Source: Roseiarcus sp963748545
Lineage (GTDB): Bacteria; Pseudomonadota; Alphaproteobacteria; Rhizobiales; Beijerinckiaceae
Direction of reading: 5' to 3'
Length of the DNA: 64,000 nt
Assembly (NCBI GenBank): GCA_963748545.1
Contig: CAVVJO010000012.1
Span: forward strand, 1-64,000
Of the stretch, positions 25,364 through 34,187 are shown piece by piece. The notes under the pieces were generated by a model. That model worked only from the letters and a program-made list of their open reading frames with translations. It was not told the DNA's origin and did no database searches. Numbering within the stretch: position 1 is the first letter of the stretch; each line of letters opens with the position of its first letter. A program made the position numbers and the translations under genes.

Positions 25364-28054
25364 TCAGGCCCTCCCGACGGCGTCCCGGGCGCCTCGGGCG
25401 GCAGAGTTATCCACAGCTATGACGCCAAAAAATGCGGGCAGCGCCAACAAATAGGCGACGGCCGCGATTTCGATCACGGCGCCGAGACCAAAGTTGGTCG
25501 CGATCACTGGCGCCGCCGCCGCGCCGATCACCGAAAAACAGCCGTTCACGCCCCAGGCCCAGATGAAGAGGTGATCCTTTCCGAGACGCCCGAGCGTCGT
25601 CATCGCGGTCGACATCGGGAAGCCCATGAAGAACGCCGGCGGCGCGATCAGGAGGAAGCACAGCACCAGCCGCTCGCCATAGGGCAGCGCGGCGATGTGA
25701 TCGAGCGCCAGGTTCACATAAAGTGCGTAGCCGAGCAGCAGCCCGCCGATGATCAGGAACAGAGCCGGCATCACCGCGCGCGCGTAAGGCAGGATGCGCT
25801 CCGAGACCAGCGCTCCGAGGCCGGAGAAGACCAGCATGCCCGTGATCAGGACCGAGGCGGAGATCGTCGGGTTGCCGAGCGCCATGACGAAATGCGCGAT
25901 CAGCCCGACCTCGACCATGATGTAGCCGGCCCCGAGGCAGGCGAAATAGAGCACGGTGAGCGCCTTGCCGCGCGATCGCGAGAAGATCGTCCGCCACCCC
26001 CAGAGGACCGGGATCGCGAGAAGCACCGTCGCGGTCAAGCACGCGACCCCGAGCGTCGCCCAGATCAGGAGATAGCCCCACTCGTCCTGCAGGAGTTCAA
26101 GCCGGTCGGTGACCCGCAAGAGGTCGCGGGTCTTCACGTAGGCCGCGAAATAGGGGGCGTCGTTGGTGAGCGCGCGGGTGTTGAACACGTAGCGCTGCGC
26201 GATGTCGGGCCAGCCGCCCGTGATCAGCGCGTGCCAGGCCAGACGCCCCATCACGGTCGCGGGCAGGACGCTGTCGTCGGATTTGCCGGAGGGCGGCGCG
26301 CTGTCGTCGACTGCGGCGTTGTCCGAAGGGGCCGCGGCGTTGTCTCCCGGAGCCGGAGGACCGCCGGCGGCGCCGGCGAAAATCTGCTGGACATAGCCGT
26401 CAAGGGTCGAGTCGGTCTGGGAGGCGTCGAACGGGAAGCCCGGAGAATAAATTTCGTCGAACGACATCGCCCGGGTGTGGTCGCGCAGTTTCGCGATCTC
26501 CTCGGGCGTGAAGCCGCCGTTCTTGTAAAGGACCGTCGCGGTCGACAGGTAGGAGGAGACGACGAAGAAGGAGTCGGCGAGACGGTCGGGGGCGACCTCG
26601 CGCCCAGCTGCCGCCATCGTGGCGTAGAGCTTGAGCACGGATTTCGGCGGCTCTTCCTTGTTCCAGAGGGTCACCGACAGCACGCCGCCCGGCGCAAGCG
26701 CGCGCATGTAGCTCGCCATCGCCTCCTTGGTGTAGGGGAACTTCTCGACGATGGCGAAGCCGCCGGGGTTGGACAGCCCGACCGAGTCGGCGAGGCTGAG
26801 GTCGATCACGTCGAACCGCTCGTCCGTCGCCGCCAGGAAATGGCGGCCCTCGTAGGGAATCACGCGCACCTTGGACAGGATGTCGCCGGTGAAGTCGCGG
26901 ATGGCCGGGCTCCTGAACGCGTTGAGCACCGCCTGGTTGCCTTCGGCGACGGTGACGTCCTTCGCCCCGGAGTGCAGCGCGACCTCGGTCGAGATGCCCC
27001 CGCCGAACTGGGTGATGAAGGTCTTCGGCGCCGACTTGATGAGGTAAGGATAGACCATCGGCAGGAAGCGGAAGTAGGCGGTCTCCTTGTCGGTGAGATC
27101 GCGCATGATCCCGATCGGCCCGTCGCTATCGATATACATGCCCAGATAGGCGTTGGCCGGCATGGTCGGCAGACTGAAGCCGGCGTTGTCGGAAAGTCCG
27201 GGCGCGAAGTGCAGATAGGAGCTGGAATAGACCTCCAGATAGCCGAAGGGCGAAGCGCTCTCGTATACTTTCTTCGCGTCGGGGAATTTGCGCGCGTAGG
27301 AGACGCCCTTGTAGTCGTTGACCGCCAGCGTCTTGAGGCCAAAGGCCGGCGCGAGGACGAAGTGGGCGCCGAACGCCAGCAGACCTGCGATCGCATAGGG
27401 AACAAGGGCCTTGACCCCTCCCGGTCCGAGCGCCCAGGCGAGGCAGGCCGCAAGCCACAGGAGGAGCGGCGCGGCGATCAGGTTGGCGGGAACGAAGACG
27501 TACATCGCCAGGAGAAAGAGGAGACCGCAGAGCCCCGCGCCGGCGAGGTCGGCGAAATAGACCCGCCCGAACGTGCGGTTGCTCTTGAGAAAGACGGTTC
27601 CGAGGAACACCGCGCCCGCCAGGAACGGCATCAGCTCGGCCAAAAACATCTGCAGAAGCTTCCATTTCTGGCTCGGATCGGAGACGAGGAAGATGGCGTT
27701 GAAGCCGAGCTGCTGGACGTAGAGGTTGGCCGCGACCGCGAGCGGACCGAAGAGGCCGAGGGAGACGGTGGCTGCAATTCGCCAGTTCCGGGCGAACCAG
27801 TCCTTGGCGATAGTCATCACCGCGCTCGTGAGGCCGAAGCCGAGCATGGCGAGACTGACCACGAGCGAACCGAAATGCGCCCAGCTGCTGACCGAGAAGA
27901 CGCGCATGATGTCGATCTGGAGCGCGATCACGGCGCCGGCCCCGAGGCCAACCGCGATATAGAGCCCGATCCGCTCGCGCCCCGTCAGGACCGCGTCGTC
28001 GGAAGAGTGCTCAAAGACGGTCGCATCCGCGGCAATAGGGCTGGCGTCGTTCAT
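25364..28054 (-). CDS. polytopic membrane protein with spermidine-synthase-like domain
   Basis: An 896-residue protein. The N-terminal half (about 28-230) has six to seven membrane segments. A central soluble part carries a methyltransferase-fold/spermidine-synthase-like domain (FITQFGGGISTEVALHSGAKDVTVAEGNQ, FDVIDLSLADSV, APGGVLSVTLWNKEEPP). A low-complexity Pro/Ala/Asp linker (about 555-585) follows, then seven more segments. The usual spermidine-synthase DSSDP loop is replaced by DLSLADS, so aminopropyl transfer is doubtful. The final segments resemble the other half of a transporter fold. Family members occur widely in Proteobacteria without a proven role. It is monocistronic, facing the methyltransferase gene downstream of that gene's terminator. 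Confidence 0.8.
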   Translation of the reverse strand: MNDASPIAADATVFEHSSDDAVLTGRERIGLYIAVGLGAGAVIALQIDIMRVFSVSSWAHFGSLVVSLAMLGFGLTSAVMTIAKDWFARNWRIAATVSLGLFGPLAVAANLYVQQLGFNAIFLVSDPSQKWKLLQMFLAELMPFLAGAVFLGTVFLKSNRTFGRVYFADLAGAGLCGLLFLLAMYVFVPANLIAAPLLLWLAACLAWALGPGGVKALVPYAIAGLLAFGAHFVLAPAFGLKTLAVNDYKGVSYARKFPDAKKVYESASPFGYLEVYSSSYLHFAPGLSDNAGFSLPTMPANAYLGMYIDSDGPIGIMRDLTDKETAYFRFLPMVYPYLIKSAPKTFITQFGGGISTEVALHSGAKDVTVAEGNQAVLNAFRSPAIRDFTGDILSKVRVIPYEGRHFLAATDERFDVIDLSLADSVGLSNPGGFAIVEKFPYTKEAMASYMRALAPGGVLSVTLWNKEEPPKSVLKLYATMAAAGREVAPDRLADSFFVVSSYLSTATVLYKNGGFTPEEIAKLRDHTRAMSFDEIYSPGFPFDASQTDSTLDGYVQQIFAGAAGGPPAPGDNAAAPSDNAAVDDSAPPSGKSDDSVLPATVMGRLAWHALITGGWPDIAQRYVFNTRALTNDAPYFAAYVKTRDLLRVTDRLELLQDEWGYLLIWATLGVACLTATVLLAIPVLWGWRTIFSRSRGKALTVLYFACLGAGYIMVEVGLIAHFVMALGNPTISASVLITGMLVFSGLGALVSERILPYARAVMPALFLIIGGLLLGYALYVNLALDHIAALPYGERLVLCFLLIAPPAFFMGFPMSTAMTTLGRLGKDHLFIWAWGVNGCFSVIGAAAAPVIATNFGLGAVIEIAAVAYLLALPAFFGVIAVDNSAARGARDAVGRA
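25407..25415 (+). promoter_or_regulatory. perfect DnaA box TTATCCACA
   Basis: An exact match to the strong DnaA box, inside the last codons of the leftward membrane synthase gene and about 600 bases upstream of the rhodanese-dnaA pair. With one box only, it could serve dnaA autoregulation or titration, or be chance, since the codons also encode the protein tail. Confidence 0.4.
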
Positions 28055-28081
28055 GAAGTCCTCGCCGGACAGCCGTCATAA

Positions 28082-28113
28082 GGCAAAACGGCGCCCCTTC
28101 GTTCGGGGCGCCG
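28082..28113 (-). terminator. rho-independent terminator of the isoaspartyl methyltransferase gene
   Basis: CGGCGCCCC (28089-28097) and GGGGCGCCG (28105-28113) form a perfect 9-bp stem with a 7-base loop; on the minus strand it is followed by TTTTGCCTT. It sits 27 bases after the leftward methyltransferase stop, the right place and orientation for an intrinsic terminator. Confidence 0.75.
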
Positions 28114-28139
28114 CATCGGAACGGGCGGGGAAGCGTCCG

Positions 28140-29014
28140 TCAATTGTTGTGCGTACCGACGATCTGGTCGCCTTCGAGTTTGGTGAAGGGCACGAACGGC
28201 ACGATCCGGCCGCCGTAGATGTCGGAGCGGGCGACGGTCATCTGACCGTCCGCCGCCTGGGTCTTGACGACCTTGAGCACGCGCTGCGCTCCGGGCGGCC
28301 CGACCGGGATGACCATGATCCCGCCCGGCTTGAGCTGCTGCAGGAGCGGCGGCGGGACGTGGTCGATGCCGCAGGTGACGATGATCTTGTCGAACGGACC
28401 CGCCTCTTCCCAGCCATAATAGCCGTCGGCGGCTTTGGACGTGATCGCGCCGAACTCGTTGTAGCCGTCCTTGATCAAGCCGTCGTAGATGCCGCGGGTC
28501 CTTTCCGCGAGGGGCTTGATGATCTCGATCGTCCAGACCTTGTCGGTCAGGTGCGAGAGGTAGGCCGACTGATAGCCCGAGCCGGTGCCGATCTCGAGCA
28601 CCTTCTCACCCTGCTTCGGATCGATGTTGGAGGTCATGCGGCCGACGATGTGAGGTCCCGAAATCGTCACGCCATAGCCAATGTCGAGGAAGGCGTGCTC
28701 GTAGGCGCGGCCGAGGTTCTGCTGCAGCACGAACTTTTCCGCGGCGTCAGAAGGAACGCGCGCTTGTGCCGGTCGTTCAGCAGATCCTCGTTTCGGACCA
28801 TGGCCTGGAAGCGGTCGAACCGCTCGCCGAGGTATTTGGGGTCCTCTCCGCGCTGGGAGACCCCCCACGCGATGAACTTCTCGCGGTTGTCCATCGGGGG
28901 ATCGAGATCGAGGGAATAGGGCGTGGGCACGTTGGCCAGCGCCAGCCGCGATCCGGCGGCTGCGCCCAAGAGGCCGCCGGCCGCGCCGACAAGAAAATCA
29001 CGTCTCCGCACCAA
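28140..29014 (-). CDS. protein-L-isoaspartate O-methyltransferase homologue with Tat signal, frameshifted
   Basis: About 291 residues after repair. The N-terminus RRRDFLVGAAGGLLGAAAGSRLA is a twin-arginine-type signal, unusual because Pcm repairs cytosolic proteins, so this version should act in the periplasm. The body shows LNDRHKRAFLLTP, PREKFVLQQNLGRAYEHAF across the repaired joint, SAM-binding VLEIGTGSGYQSAYLS, DKIIVTCGIDHVPPPLLQQL and KPGGIMVIPVG. The frame breaks at the CC at 28739-28740 (plus strand), where one base appears missing. TTG 29014 or GTG 29011 follow GAGGAG; no ATG start is well placed. It might instead be a methyltransferase for another exported target. Confidence 0.83.
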
Positions 29015-29171
29015 TCGTCTCCTCGATGAAAGCCAGTCGCCGGCCTGATAGCGCAACGCGGCGCAAAAGGCGACCGGCAAAAGCCCGCCAACTCAGGCGT
29101 TTCGGCGACCCTGCGGGTCGCTGCGTCCCGTGGCCGATGAAAGTGGCGGCGGCGTGACGGAAAGCCGGGGC

Positions 29172-29702
29172 TCAGCGTCCGGCCGGATTGCGGGCCCAGT
29201 CCTTGAGCGAGCGCGCGTGGCGGATCGGCGCGTACGCGAGCGCCTCGCCCGGGGCGTGTCGGGCGTGGGCGACGTGGACCGGCGCGTCGCCCGCGACGCG
29301 GATCACCGCCCCCTCGGACTGCACGAGACCGAACAGCAGCGCGGCATGCTGGGGCGATATCCTGATGCATCCGTGCGACGCCGGACTGCCGAGCGCGCCG
29401 ACCGCCTCGGTGCCATAAATCGCATATTGGCCGTAGAAGAAGATCGCGTGCGGCATCGGGGCGTTGTTGTACTTGGCCGAATGCACCATCGTGTACATCG
29501 CGCGGGGCCGGAAGACGCCGCGTGGGGTCAGATGGCCTTCGCGCCCGGACGAGATGGGCCACGCGTAGTTGGCGCCTCCGGTCGAATGGACGTGCATCAT
29601 CTGCGCGCCAAGGTCGACGTCCACGGTGACGACGGCGAGCGCCCGGCCCTGAACGGCGCAAAGGACGCCGAGGGCCAGCAAGAGCCTGAAGACGAAGCGC
29701 AT
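29172..29702 (-). CDS. L,D-transpeptidase (YkuD family), exported
   Basis: This 176-residue protein with signal peptide (RFVFRLLLALGVLCAVQGRALA) and one YkuD domain contains VDVDLGAQMMHVHSTGG, SSGREGHLTPRGVF, MPHAIFFYGQYAIYGTEA and the catalytic SHGCIRIS with nucleophile Cys112 and His110. Such enzymes make 3-3 crosslinks in peptidoglycan or tether proteins to it in the periplasm. No separate wall-binding domain is present. It is a single gene; the methyltransferase lies downstream on the same strand after 157 bases. Confidence 0.93.
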   Translation of the reverse strand: MRFVFRLLLALGVLCAVQGRALAVVTVDVDLGAQMMHVHSTGGANYAWPISSGREGHLTPRGVFRPRAMYTMVHSAKYNNAPMPHAIFFYGQYAIYGTEAVGALGSPASHGCIRISPQHAALLFGLVQSEGAVIRVAGDAPVHVAHARHAPGEALAYAPIRHARSLKDWARNPAGR

Positions 29703-29819
29703 GACGGACTTTCCCCCAGAAAGGCGCCGATCATGGACCGGCGCGCGGCCGGCCTTCAGGGCGCAAGCGTCAACTCGCCTTCGCTCCCCGCATGTCCCCG
29801 AGAGAGCGAGGCGGCTTAT

Positions 29820-30593
29820 TCATGGCGCAATTCGGGCAATGGCGCAATTGTGGTCCTGGATATCCTCGGCGTGGCCGCCGCCCTCGAGCGAGAAGACGTC
29901 GGCGAGCAGGACGAATCCCGGTTTGCCGTCGAATTCGGCGCCAACCACCCCGAGGCTCATCGCGCCCATATGGGCTTTTGCTTCCGGCAGGCCGTCGGCG
30001 AGCAGGCGGAGCAGCGGCTCCTGCCCGAAGAGGTCATCCGAAACGAGCCGCCGCGCGAAATATTTGCGGCCGTCGAGCGCCACCGTCATCGGCCTCCACG
30101 TTTCGTCGAGCGAAGGCGCATAGTCCGCCAGCGCTTTCATGACGTCGGGGCGGACGCAATCGACGTGGACATGCATCTGCTCCTGACTGCGGGCGTACTG
30201 CGAATTGATCGCCAGCGCGACCGCCTCGCGCGGCAACGCCCGGCCGCCGAGGCGCCCCTCGACCAAGGTCTTCGCCTTCCAGCCGTCGGCGAAGACGGGC
30301 GGCGCGCCGGACTCAAGCATCTGAGGATCTTCGATCCCCGTGAGCTTCCGGGTCGGGATCGCCAGCATCTGAGCGACGCCGACCAGGTCTTTGAGGATCG
30401 CGACGTCTTGGGAGGCGCTCCCGTTGACGTCGAGGGCCTCGCAAGGCTTCGGGCCCAGGCCGGCATCGAAGTGAGGAACGCAGCCGTCGTGGACGATCCG
30501 CCAGAGCGCGTTCGGGTCGGCGTGGGCGGTCCGGCACGTCAAGGCCACCGCCGCCACGGCAATGAGCGACAGACCCGCGAGTCGATCCTTCAT
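29820..30593 (-). CDS. CDP-diacylglycerol pyrophosphatase (Cdh-like)
   Basis: A 257-residue exported protein: signal peptide (LAGLSLIAVAAVALTCRTAHA) then LWRIVHDGCVPHF, GPKPCEALDV, VAILKDLVGVAQMLAIPTRKLTGIEDPQML and the HIT-like histidine motif QMHVHVDCVRPDV, all landmarks of the Cdh family. The reaction is hydrolysis of CDP-diacylglycerol to CMP and phosphatidate at the membrane. ATG at 30593 has GAGGA about nine bases before; the frame extends to 30632 without support. It follows lpd on the same strand by 62 bases but is probably functionally separate. Confidence 0.85.
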   Translation of the reverse strand: MKDRLAGLSLIAVAAVALTCRTAHADPNALWRIVHDGCVPHFDAGLGPKPCEALDVNGSASQDVAILKDLVGVAQMLAIPTRKLTGIEDPQMLESGAPPVFADGWKAKTLVEGRLGGRALPREAVALAINSQYARSQEQMHVHVDCVRPDVMKALADYAPSLDETWRPMTVALDGRKYFARRLVSDDLFGQEPLLRLLADGLPEAKAHMGAMSLGVVGAEFDGKPGFVLLADVFSLEGGGHAEDIQDHNCAIARIAP

Positions 30594-30655
30594 CGCCAGT
30601 CGTCCTCGCCAAGGCTCTATCGGAAGCCGCATGGCGCGCGAACTCCAGTCTGTCC

Positions 30656-32053
30656 TTACACGTGGATCGCGCGCTTCTCGACCGCCATCGCCGCTTCCTT
30701 GACCGCCTCCGACATGGTTGGATGGGCGTGGCAGGTGCGGGCGAGGTCCTCGGACGAGCCGCCGAACTCCATCAGGACGCAGGCCTCGTGGATCATCTCG
30801 CCTGCGCCGAAGCCGACGATATGGGCGCCGAGCACCTTGTCGGTCGCGGCGTCGGCGAGGATTTTCACGAACCCGTCGGTGTGGCGCATGGCGCGCGCCC
30901 GGCCATTGGCGGTGAAGGGGAACTTGCCGACCTTGTAGGCGACGCCGGCGGCTTTCAGCTCCTCCTCCGTCTTGCCGACCGAGGCGATTTCCGGGCTCGT
31001 ATAGACCACGCCCGGGATGACGTCGTAATTCACGTGACCCGCCTGTCCCGCGAGAATTTCGGCGAGCGCGACGCCTTCATCCTCCGCCTTGTGCGCCAGC
31101 ATCGGGCCGCGGATGACATCGCCGATCGCGTAGACGCCGGGCACGTTGGTGGCGAAATGCGAGTTGACCACCACCATGCCCCGATCCATCGCCACGCCCT
31201 GCGCCTCGAGGCCGAGGTTCTGGGTGAAGGGGCGCCGCCCGATCGCCACCAGCACCACGTCGGCGTCGAGGACCTTCGCTTCGCCGCCCGCGGCGGGCTC
31301 GATGGTCGCTTTCACGCCCGCGCCGGCCTTCTCGACCTTGGTCACCTTGTGCGCGAGATGGAAGTCAAAGCCCTGCTTTTCGAGCAGGCGCTGGAACTGT
31401 TTGGCGACCTCGCCGTCCATCCCGGGCAGGATGCGGTCGAGGAACTCGACCACCGTCACCTCGGCTCCGAGCCGGCGCCAGACCGAGCCGAGTTCGAGAC
31501 CGATCACGCCGGCGCCGACCACGATCAGCTTCTTCGGGACCTTAGGCAGGCTCAGCGCGCCGGTCGAGGAGACGACGGTCTTCTCGTCGATCTCGACACC
31601 GGGAAGCTTGGCGACGTCCGAGCCGGTGGCGATCACGATCGCCTTGGTTTCGAGAATGGTCTCCTTGCCGTCCTCGCCCTTGACCACGACCTTGCCCGGC
31701 GAGCGAATGGCGCCTTCGCCGAAGACGGTGTCGATCTTGTTCTTCTTGAAGAGGAAGGCGACGCCATTGACGTTGGCGGCGACGGTGTCGTCCTTGTGCT
31801 TCATCAGCGCGGCGTGGTCGAGCTTCGGCGCGCCGACCACGACGCCGAGCGGCGCCATGTGGCGCCCAGCCTCCTCGAACATTTCGGAGGCGTAGAGCAG
31901 CGCCTTCGAGGGGATGCAGCCGATATTGAGGCAGGTGCCTCCCAGCGTCTTGCGCTTTTCGACCACGGCTGTCTTCAGCCCTAGCTGGGCCGCCCGGATG
32001 GCGCAGACATAGCCCCCCGGTCCCGAGCCGATGATAACGACGTCATAACTCAT
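30656..32053 (-). CDS. lpdA: dihydrolipoyl dehydrogenase (E3)
   Basis: A 465-residue flavoprotein disulfide reductase that reoxidises lipoamide of the 2-oxoglutarate dehydrogenase complex with NAD. It shows VVIIGSGPGGYVCAIRAAQLG for FAD, the redox pair Cys41/Cys46 in GGTCLNIGCIPSK, the NAD-binding VVGAGVIGLELGSVWRRLGAEV, YAIGDVIRGPMLAHKAEDEG and the C-terminal His-Glu dyad in HAHPTMSEAVKEAA. It is last in the mdh-suc operon, so it is the dedicated E3 of this complex; it may also serve other lipoyl enzymes. Confidence 0.96.
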   Translation of the reverse strand: MSYDVVIIGSGPGGYVCAIRAAQLGLKTAVVEKRKTLGGTCLNIGCIPSKALLYASEMFEEAGRHMAPLGVVVGAPKLDHAALMKHKDDTVAANVNGVAFLFKKNKIDTVFGEGAIRSPGKVVVKGEDGKETILETKAIVIATGSDVAKLPGVEIDEKTVVSSTGALSLPKVPKKLIVVGAGVIGLELGSVWRRLGAEVTVVEFLDRILPGMDGEVAKQFQRLLEKQGFDFHLAHKVTKVEKAGAGVKATIEPAAGGEAKVLDADVVLVAIGRRPFTQNLGLEAQGVAMDRGMVVVNSHFATNVPGVYAIGDVIRGPMLAHKAEDEGVALAEILAGQAGHVNYDVIPGVVYTSPEIASVGKTEEELKAAGVAYKVGKFPFTANGRARAMRHTDGFVKILADAATDKVLGAHIVGFGAGEMIHEACVLMEFGGSSEDLARTCHAHPTMSEAVKEAAMAVEKRAIHV

Positions 32054-32172
32054 GGCGTTCGACTTTCTTCAAGGTCCCCAAGGGCGCGGCGCACCCAAAA
32101 AACTTGGCGAGCGCCCAATCGTATCGGCGGCAAACTGCGAGACTTCCGGCGCTGGCGATAAGGCGCGTCGCT

Positions 32173-32547
32173 TCAAAGCGCCAGTCTGATCAGCATCGCG
32201 ACGAGCGCGAACATCGAGATCGCCCAGACGAGGGTGCGGGCATAGGGGACGCCGGCCAGATAGAGCGGCAGATAGACGATCCGCGCGACGATCCAGAGCG
32301 TCGGCCAGACGCCGGCGGGATGGTTGGTCGCCAGGAAAGCGAGATCGAGCGCCGCAAAGGCTGGAAAGCTCTCCATATAGTTGCGGAACGCGCGCGCCGC
32401 GCGACCGCCGACGATGGGCGGGGCCGGCCCCGGCTCGTCTCTTGCGCTAAGGTTCCACGGCAGCGGAACCCCGGCGAGGCCCGCCTGCAAAAGCAGGTGA
32501 ACGAGCCACAGCAGGACGGCAAGTTCCAGACACGCAAGTTCGCTCAA
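32173..32547 (-). CDS. MAPEG family membrane protein
   Basis: A 124-residue protein with four hydrophobic segments and the MAPEG pattern: LAVLLWLVHLLLQAGLA, RAARAFRNYMESFPAFAALDLAF and ARIVYLPLYLAGVPYARTLVWAIS. Eukaryotic relatives handle glutathione and eicosanoids; bacterial members are uncharacterised. The TTG at 32547 lies behind GGGGGA with good spacing. It is wedged between sucB and lpd on the same strand, so it is expressed with the TCA operon; no metabolic link is evident. Confidence 0.88.
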   Translation of the reverse strand: MSELACLELAVLLWLVHLLLQAGLAGVPLPWNLSARDEPGPAPPIVGGRAARAFRNYMESFPAFAALDLAFLATNHPAGVWPTLWIVARIVYLPLYLAGVPYARTLVWAISMFALVAMLIRLAL

Positions 32548-32571
32548 TTGAATTCCCCCGCCCGCTTCGGC

Positions 32572-33801
32572 TTAGAGGTCCAGCACCAGCCGCGCCGGGT
32601 CCTCAAGCGCTTCCTTCACCCGCACCAGGAACGTCACCGCCTCTTTGCCGTCGACGATGCGATGGTCGTAGCTCAGCGCCAGATACATCATCGGGCGAAT
32701 CTCGATCTTGCCGCCGATCGCGACCGGGCGCTCCTGGATCTTGTGCATGCCGAGGATGCCGGATTGCGGCGCGTTGAGGATCGGCGTCGACATCAGCGAG
32801 CCGTAGATGCCGCCGTTGGTGATGGTGAAGGTGCCCCCCTGCAGATCCTCGAGCTTGAGCTGGCCGTCGCGGGCGCGCTTGCCGAGGTCGGCGATCGCCT
32901 TCTCGATTCCAGCGACCGAGAGCTGGTCGCAGTCGCGCACCACCGGCACGATCAGGCCCTTGTCCGTCCCGACCGCGATGCCAAGGTGGTAGTAGTTCTT
33001 GTAGACGAGGTCCGCGCCGTCGATCTCCGCGTTGACCGCCGGGATCTCCTTCAACCCCTGGACGCAGGCCTTCACGAAGAAGCCCATGAAGCCGAGCTTG
33101 GCGCCGTGCTTCTTTTCGAAGGCGTCCTTGTAGCGGGCGCGCATCGCCATGATCTCGGTCATGTCGACCTCGTTGAAGGTCGTCAGCATCGCCGCGGTGT
33201 TCTGCGCGTCCTTGAGCCGGCGCGCGATCGTCTGGCGCAGCTTCGTCATGCGCACGCGCTCCTCGCGCGCGCTGTCGTCGGAGGCGACGCCGCGCGTGGC
33301 CGGCGCGGGGGCGGGCGGCGGAGCGATGACGGGCGAAGGCGCGGGCGCGAGCGCGGAGACCGGCGCGGGCGCTGCGGCGGCCGCCAGAACGTCGCCCTTC
33401 AGCACCTGGCCGCGCTTGCCGCTGCCGGCGACGGCGGAAAGATCGATCCGCTGCTCGGTCGCGATCTTGGCGGCCGAGGGCGCGGGCGGCATGGGGCTCG
33501 CTGACGCGGGCGCGGGCGCGGCCTTCGGCGCCGACGCGGGGGCCGGGGTTGCGGCCGCCGCCGCAGCGCCGCCGAGCTGGCCGAGCAGCGCGCCGATCGA
33601 GACGGTCTGGCCCGTCGCGGCGGTGATCTCGCTCAGCACCCCCGCGCCCGGCGCGTTCACCTCGAGCGTCACCTTGTCGGTCTCGAGCTCGACCAGCGGC
33701 TCGTCGGCCTTGACCTGCTCGCCGGTCTTCTTGAACCACTTGCCGACGGTCGCCTCGGTGATCGATTCGCCAAGCGTCGGGACACGGATTTCAATCGCCA
33801 T
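32572..33801 (-). CDS. sucB: 2-oxoglutarate dehydrogenase E2, dihydrolipoyllysine succinyltransferase
   Basis: A 409-residue core of the 2-oxoglutarate dehydrogenase complex. Lipoyl domain 1-77 with the lipoylated Lys43 in VELETDKVTLEV; a long Ala/Pro linker; the E3/E1-binding domain IDLSAVAGSGKRGQVLKGDVLA; a second Ala/Pro linker; then the catalytic domain from about 180 with NEVDMTEIMAMRARYKD, GGTFTITNGGIYGSL and the active-site His and Asp in LSYDHRIVDGKEAV. One lipoyl domain, as usual for SucB. It lies downstream of sucA with a small YCII gene between. Confidence 0.96.
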   Translation of the reverse strand: MAIEIRVPTLGESITEATVGKWFKKTGEQVKADEPLVELETDKVTLEVNAPGAGVLSEITAATGQTVSIGALLGQLGGAAAAAATPAPASAPKAAPAPASASPMPPAPSAAKIATEQRIDLSAVAGSGKRGQVLKGDVLAAAAAPAPVSALAPAPSPVIAPPPAPAPATRGVASDDSAREERVRMTKLRQTIARRLKDAQNTAAMLTTFNEVDMTEIMAMRARYKDAFEKKHGAKLGFMGFFVKACVQGLKEIPAVNAEIDGADLVYKNYYHLGIAVGTDKGLIVPVVRDCDQLSVAGIEKAIADLGKRARDGQLKLEDLQGGTFTITNGGIYGSLMSTPILNAPQSGILGMHKIQERPVAIGGKIEIRPMMYLALSYDHRIVDGKEAVTFLVRVKEALEDPARLVLDL

Positions 33802-33831
33802 AGTGTTTGCGCCGCAAGGCGCCCTTCTTCA

Positions 33832-34167
33832 TCAGGGTGTTACGGAATTGATCGGGAGAAGCGGCAGGCTCGGCCGCACCGCAATCGCAGGCATGGAAAA
33901 GACTTGGTACGAAAAACCGGTCCGCGACAGGATCGCCGGATCGGACGCGAGCATCGCGTCGAGCGCGTCTCGCGACGCCGCCTCGATGACCGCGACGCCA
34001 TAGGCGCCCGCCGGATCGGCGACCGGCCCCATCGCGATCACCACGCCGATCTCGACCCTCGGCGTCCAGTACTCGCGATGCCGGCGCATCACCAGCGCTT
34101 CGTCCCCCGACATATCGGACAAAAACGTCGGCCGGGGCGGCGTCAGTTTGCACAGGAAATGCGACAT
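33832..34167 (-). CDS. YCII-related domain protein
   Basis: A 111-residue YciI-like protein: MSHFLCKLTPPRPTFLSDM, then ALVMRRHREYW, IAMGPVADPAGAYGVAVIE and a closing ILSRTGFSYQVFSMP. The His in RRHREYW is the conserved family residue; YciI proteins have a ferredoxin-like fold of unproven function. ATG at 34167 gives the family N-terminus, and the frame upstream belongs to a shadow of sucA. It sits between sucA and sucB in the operon, 20 bases after sucA. Confidence 0.85.
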   Translation of the reverse strand: MSHFLCKLTPPRPTFLSDMSGDEALVMRRHREYWTPRVEIGVVIAMGPVADPAGAYGVAVIEAASRDALDAMLASDPAILSRTGFSYQVFSMPAIAVRPSLPLLPINSVTP

Positions 34168-34187
34168 CGAACCGCCGTCCCCGCGCG

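Noticed and set aside
24797..25420. Chromosomal origin (oriC)
   Set aside because: Only one DnaA box is seen and no box cluster or hemE neighbour; in this order dnaA is usually away from oriC.
25170..25454. Open frame upstream of dnaA
   Set aside because: It overlaps the end of the opposite gene and has no similarity or ribosome binding site.
25571..28081. Very long open frame on the plus strand opposite the membrane synthase gene
   Set aside because: It is an antisense shadow of GC-rich codons: Arg/Asp/Gly/His-rich, no family resemblance, while the opposite strand encodes a clear membrane protein.
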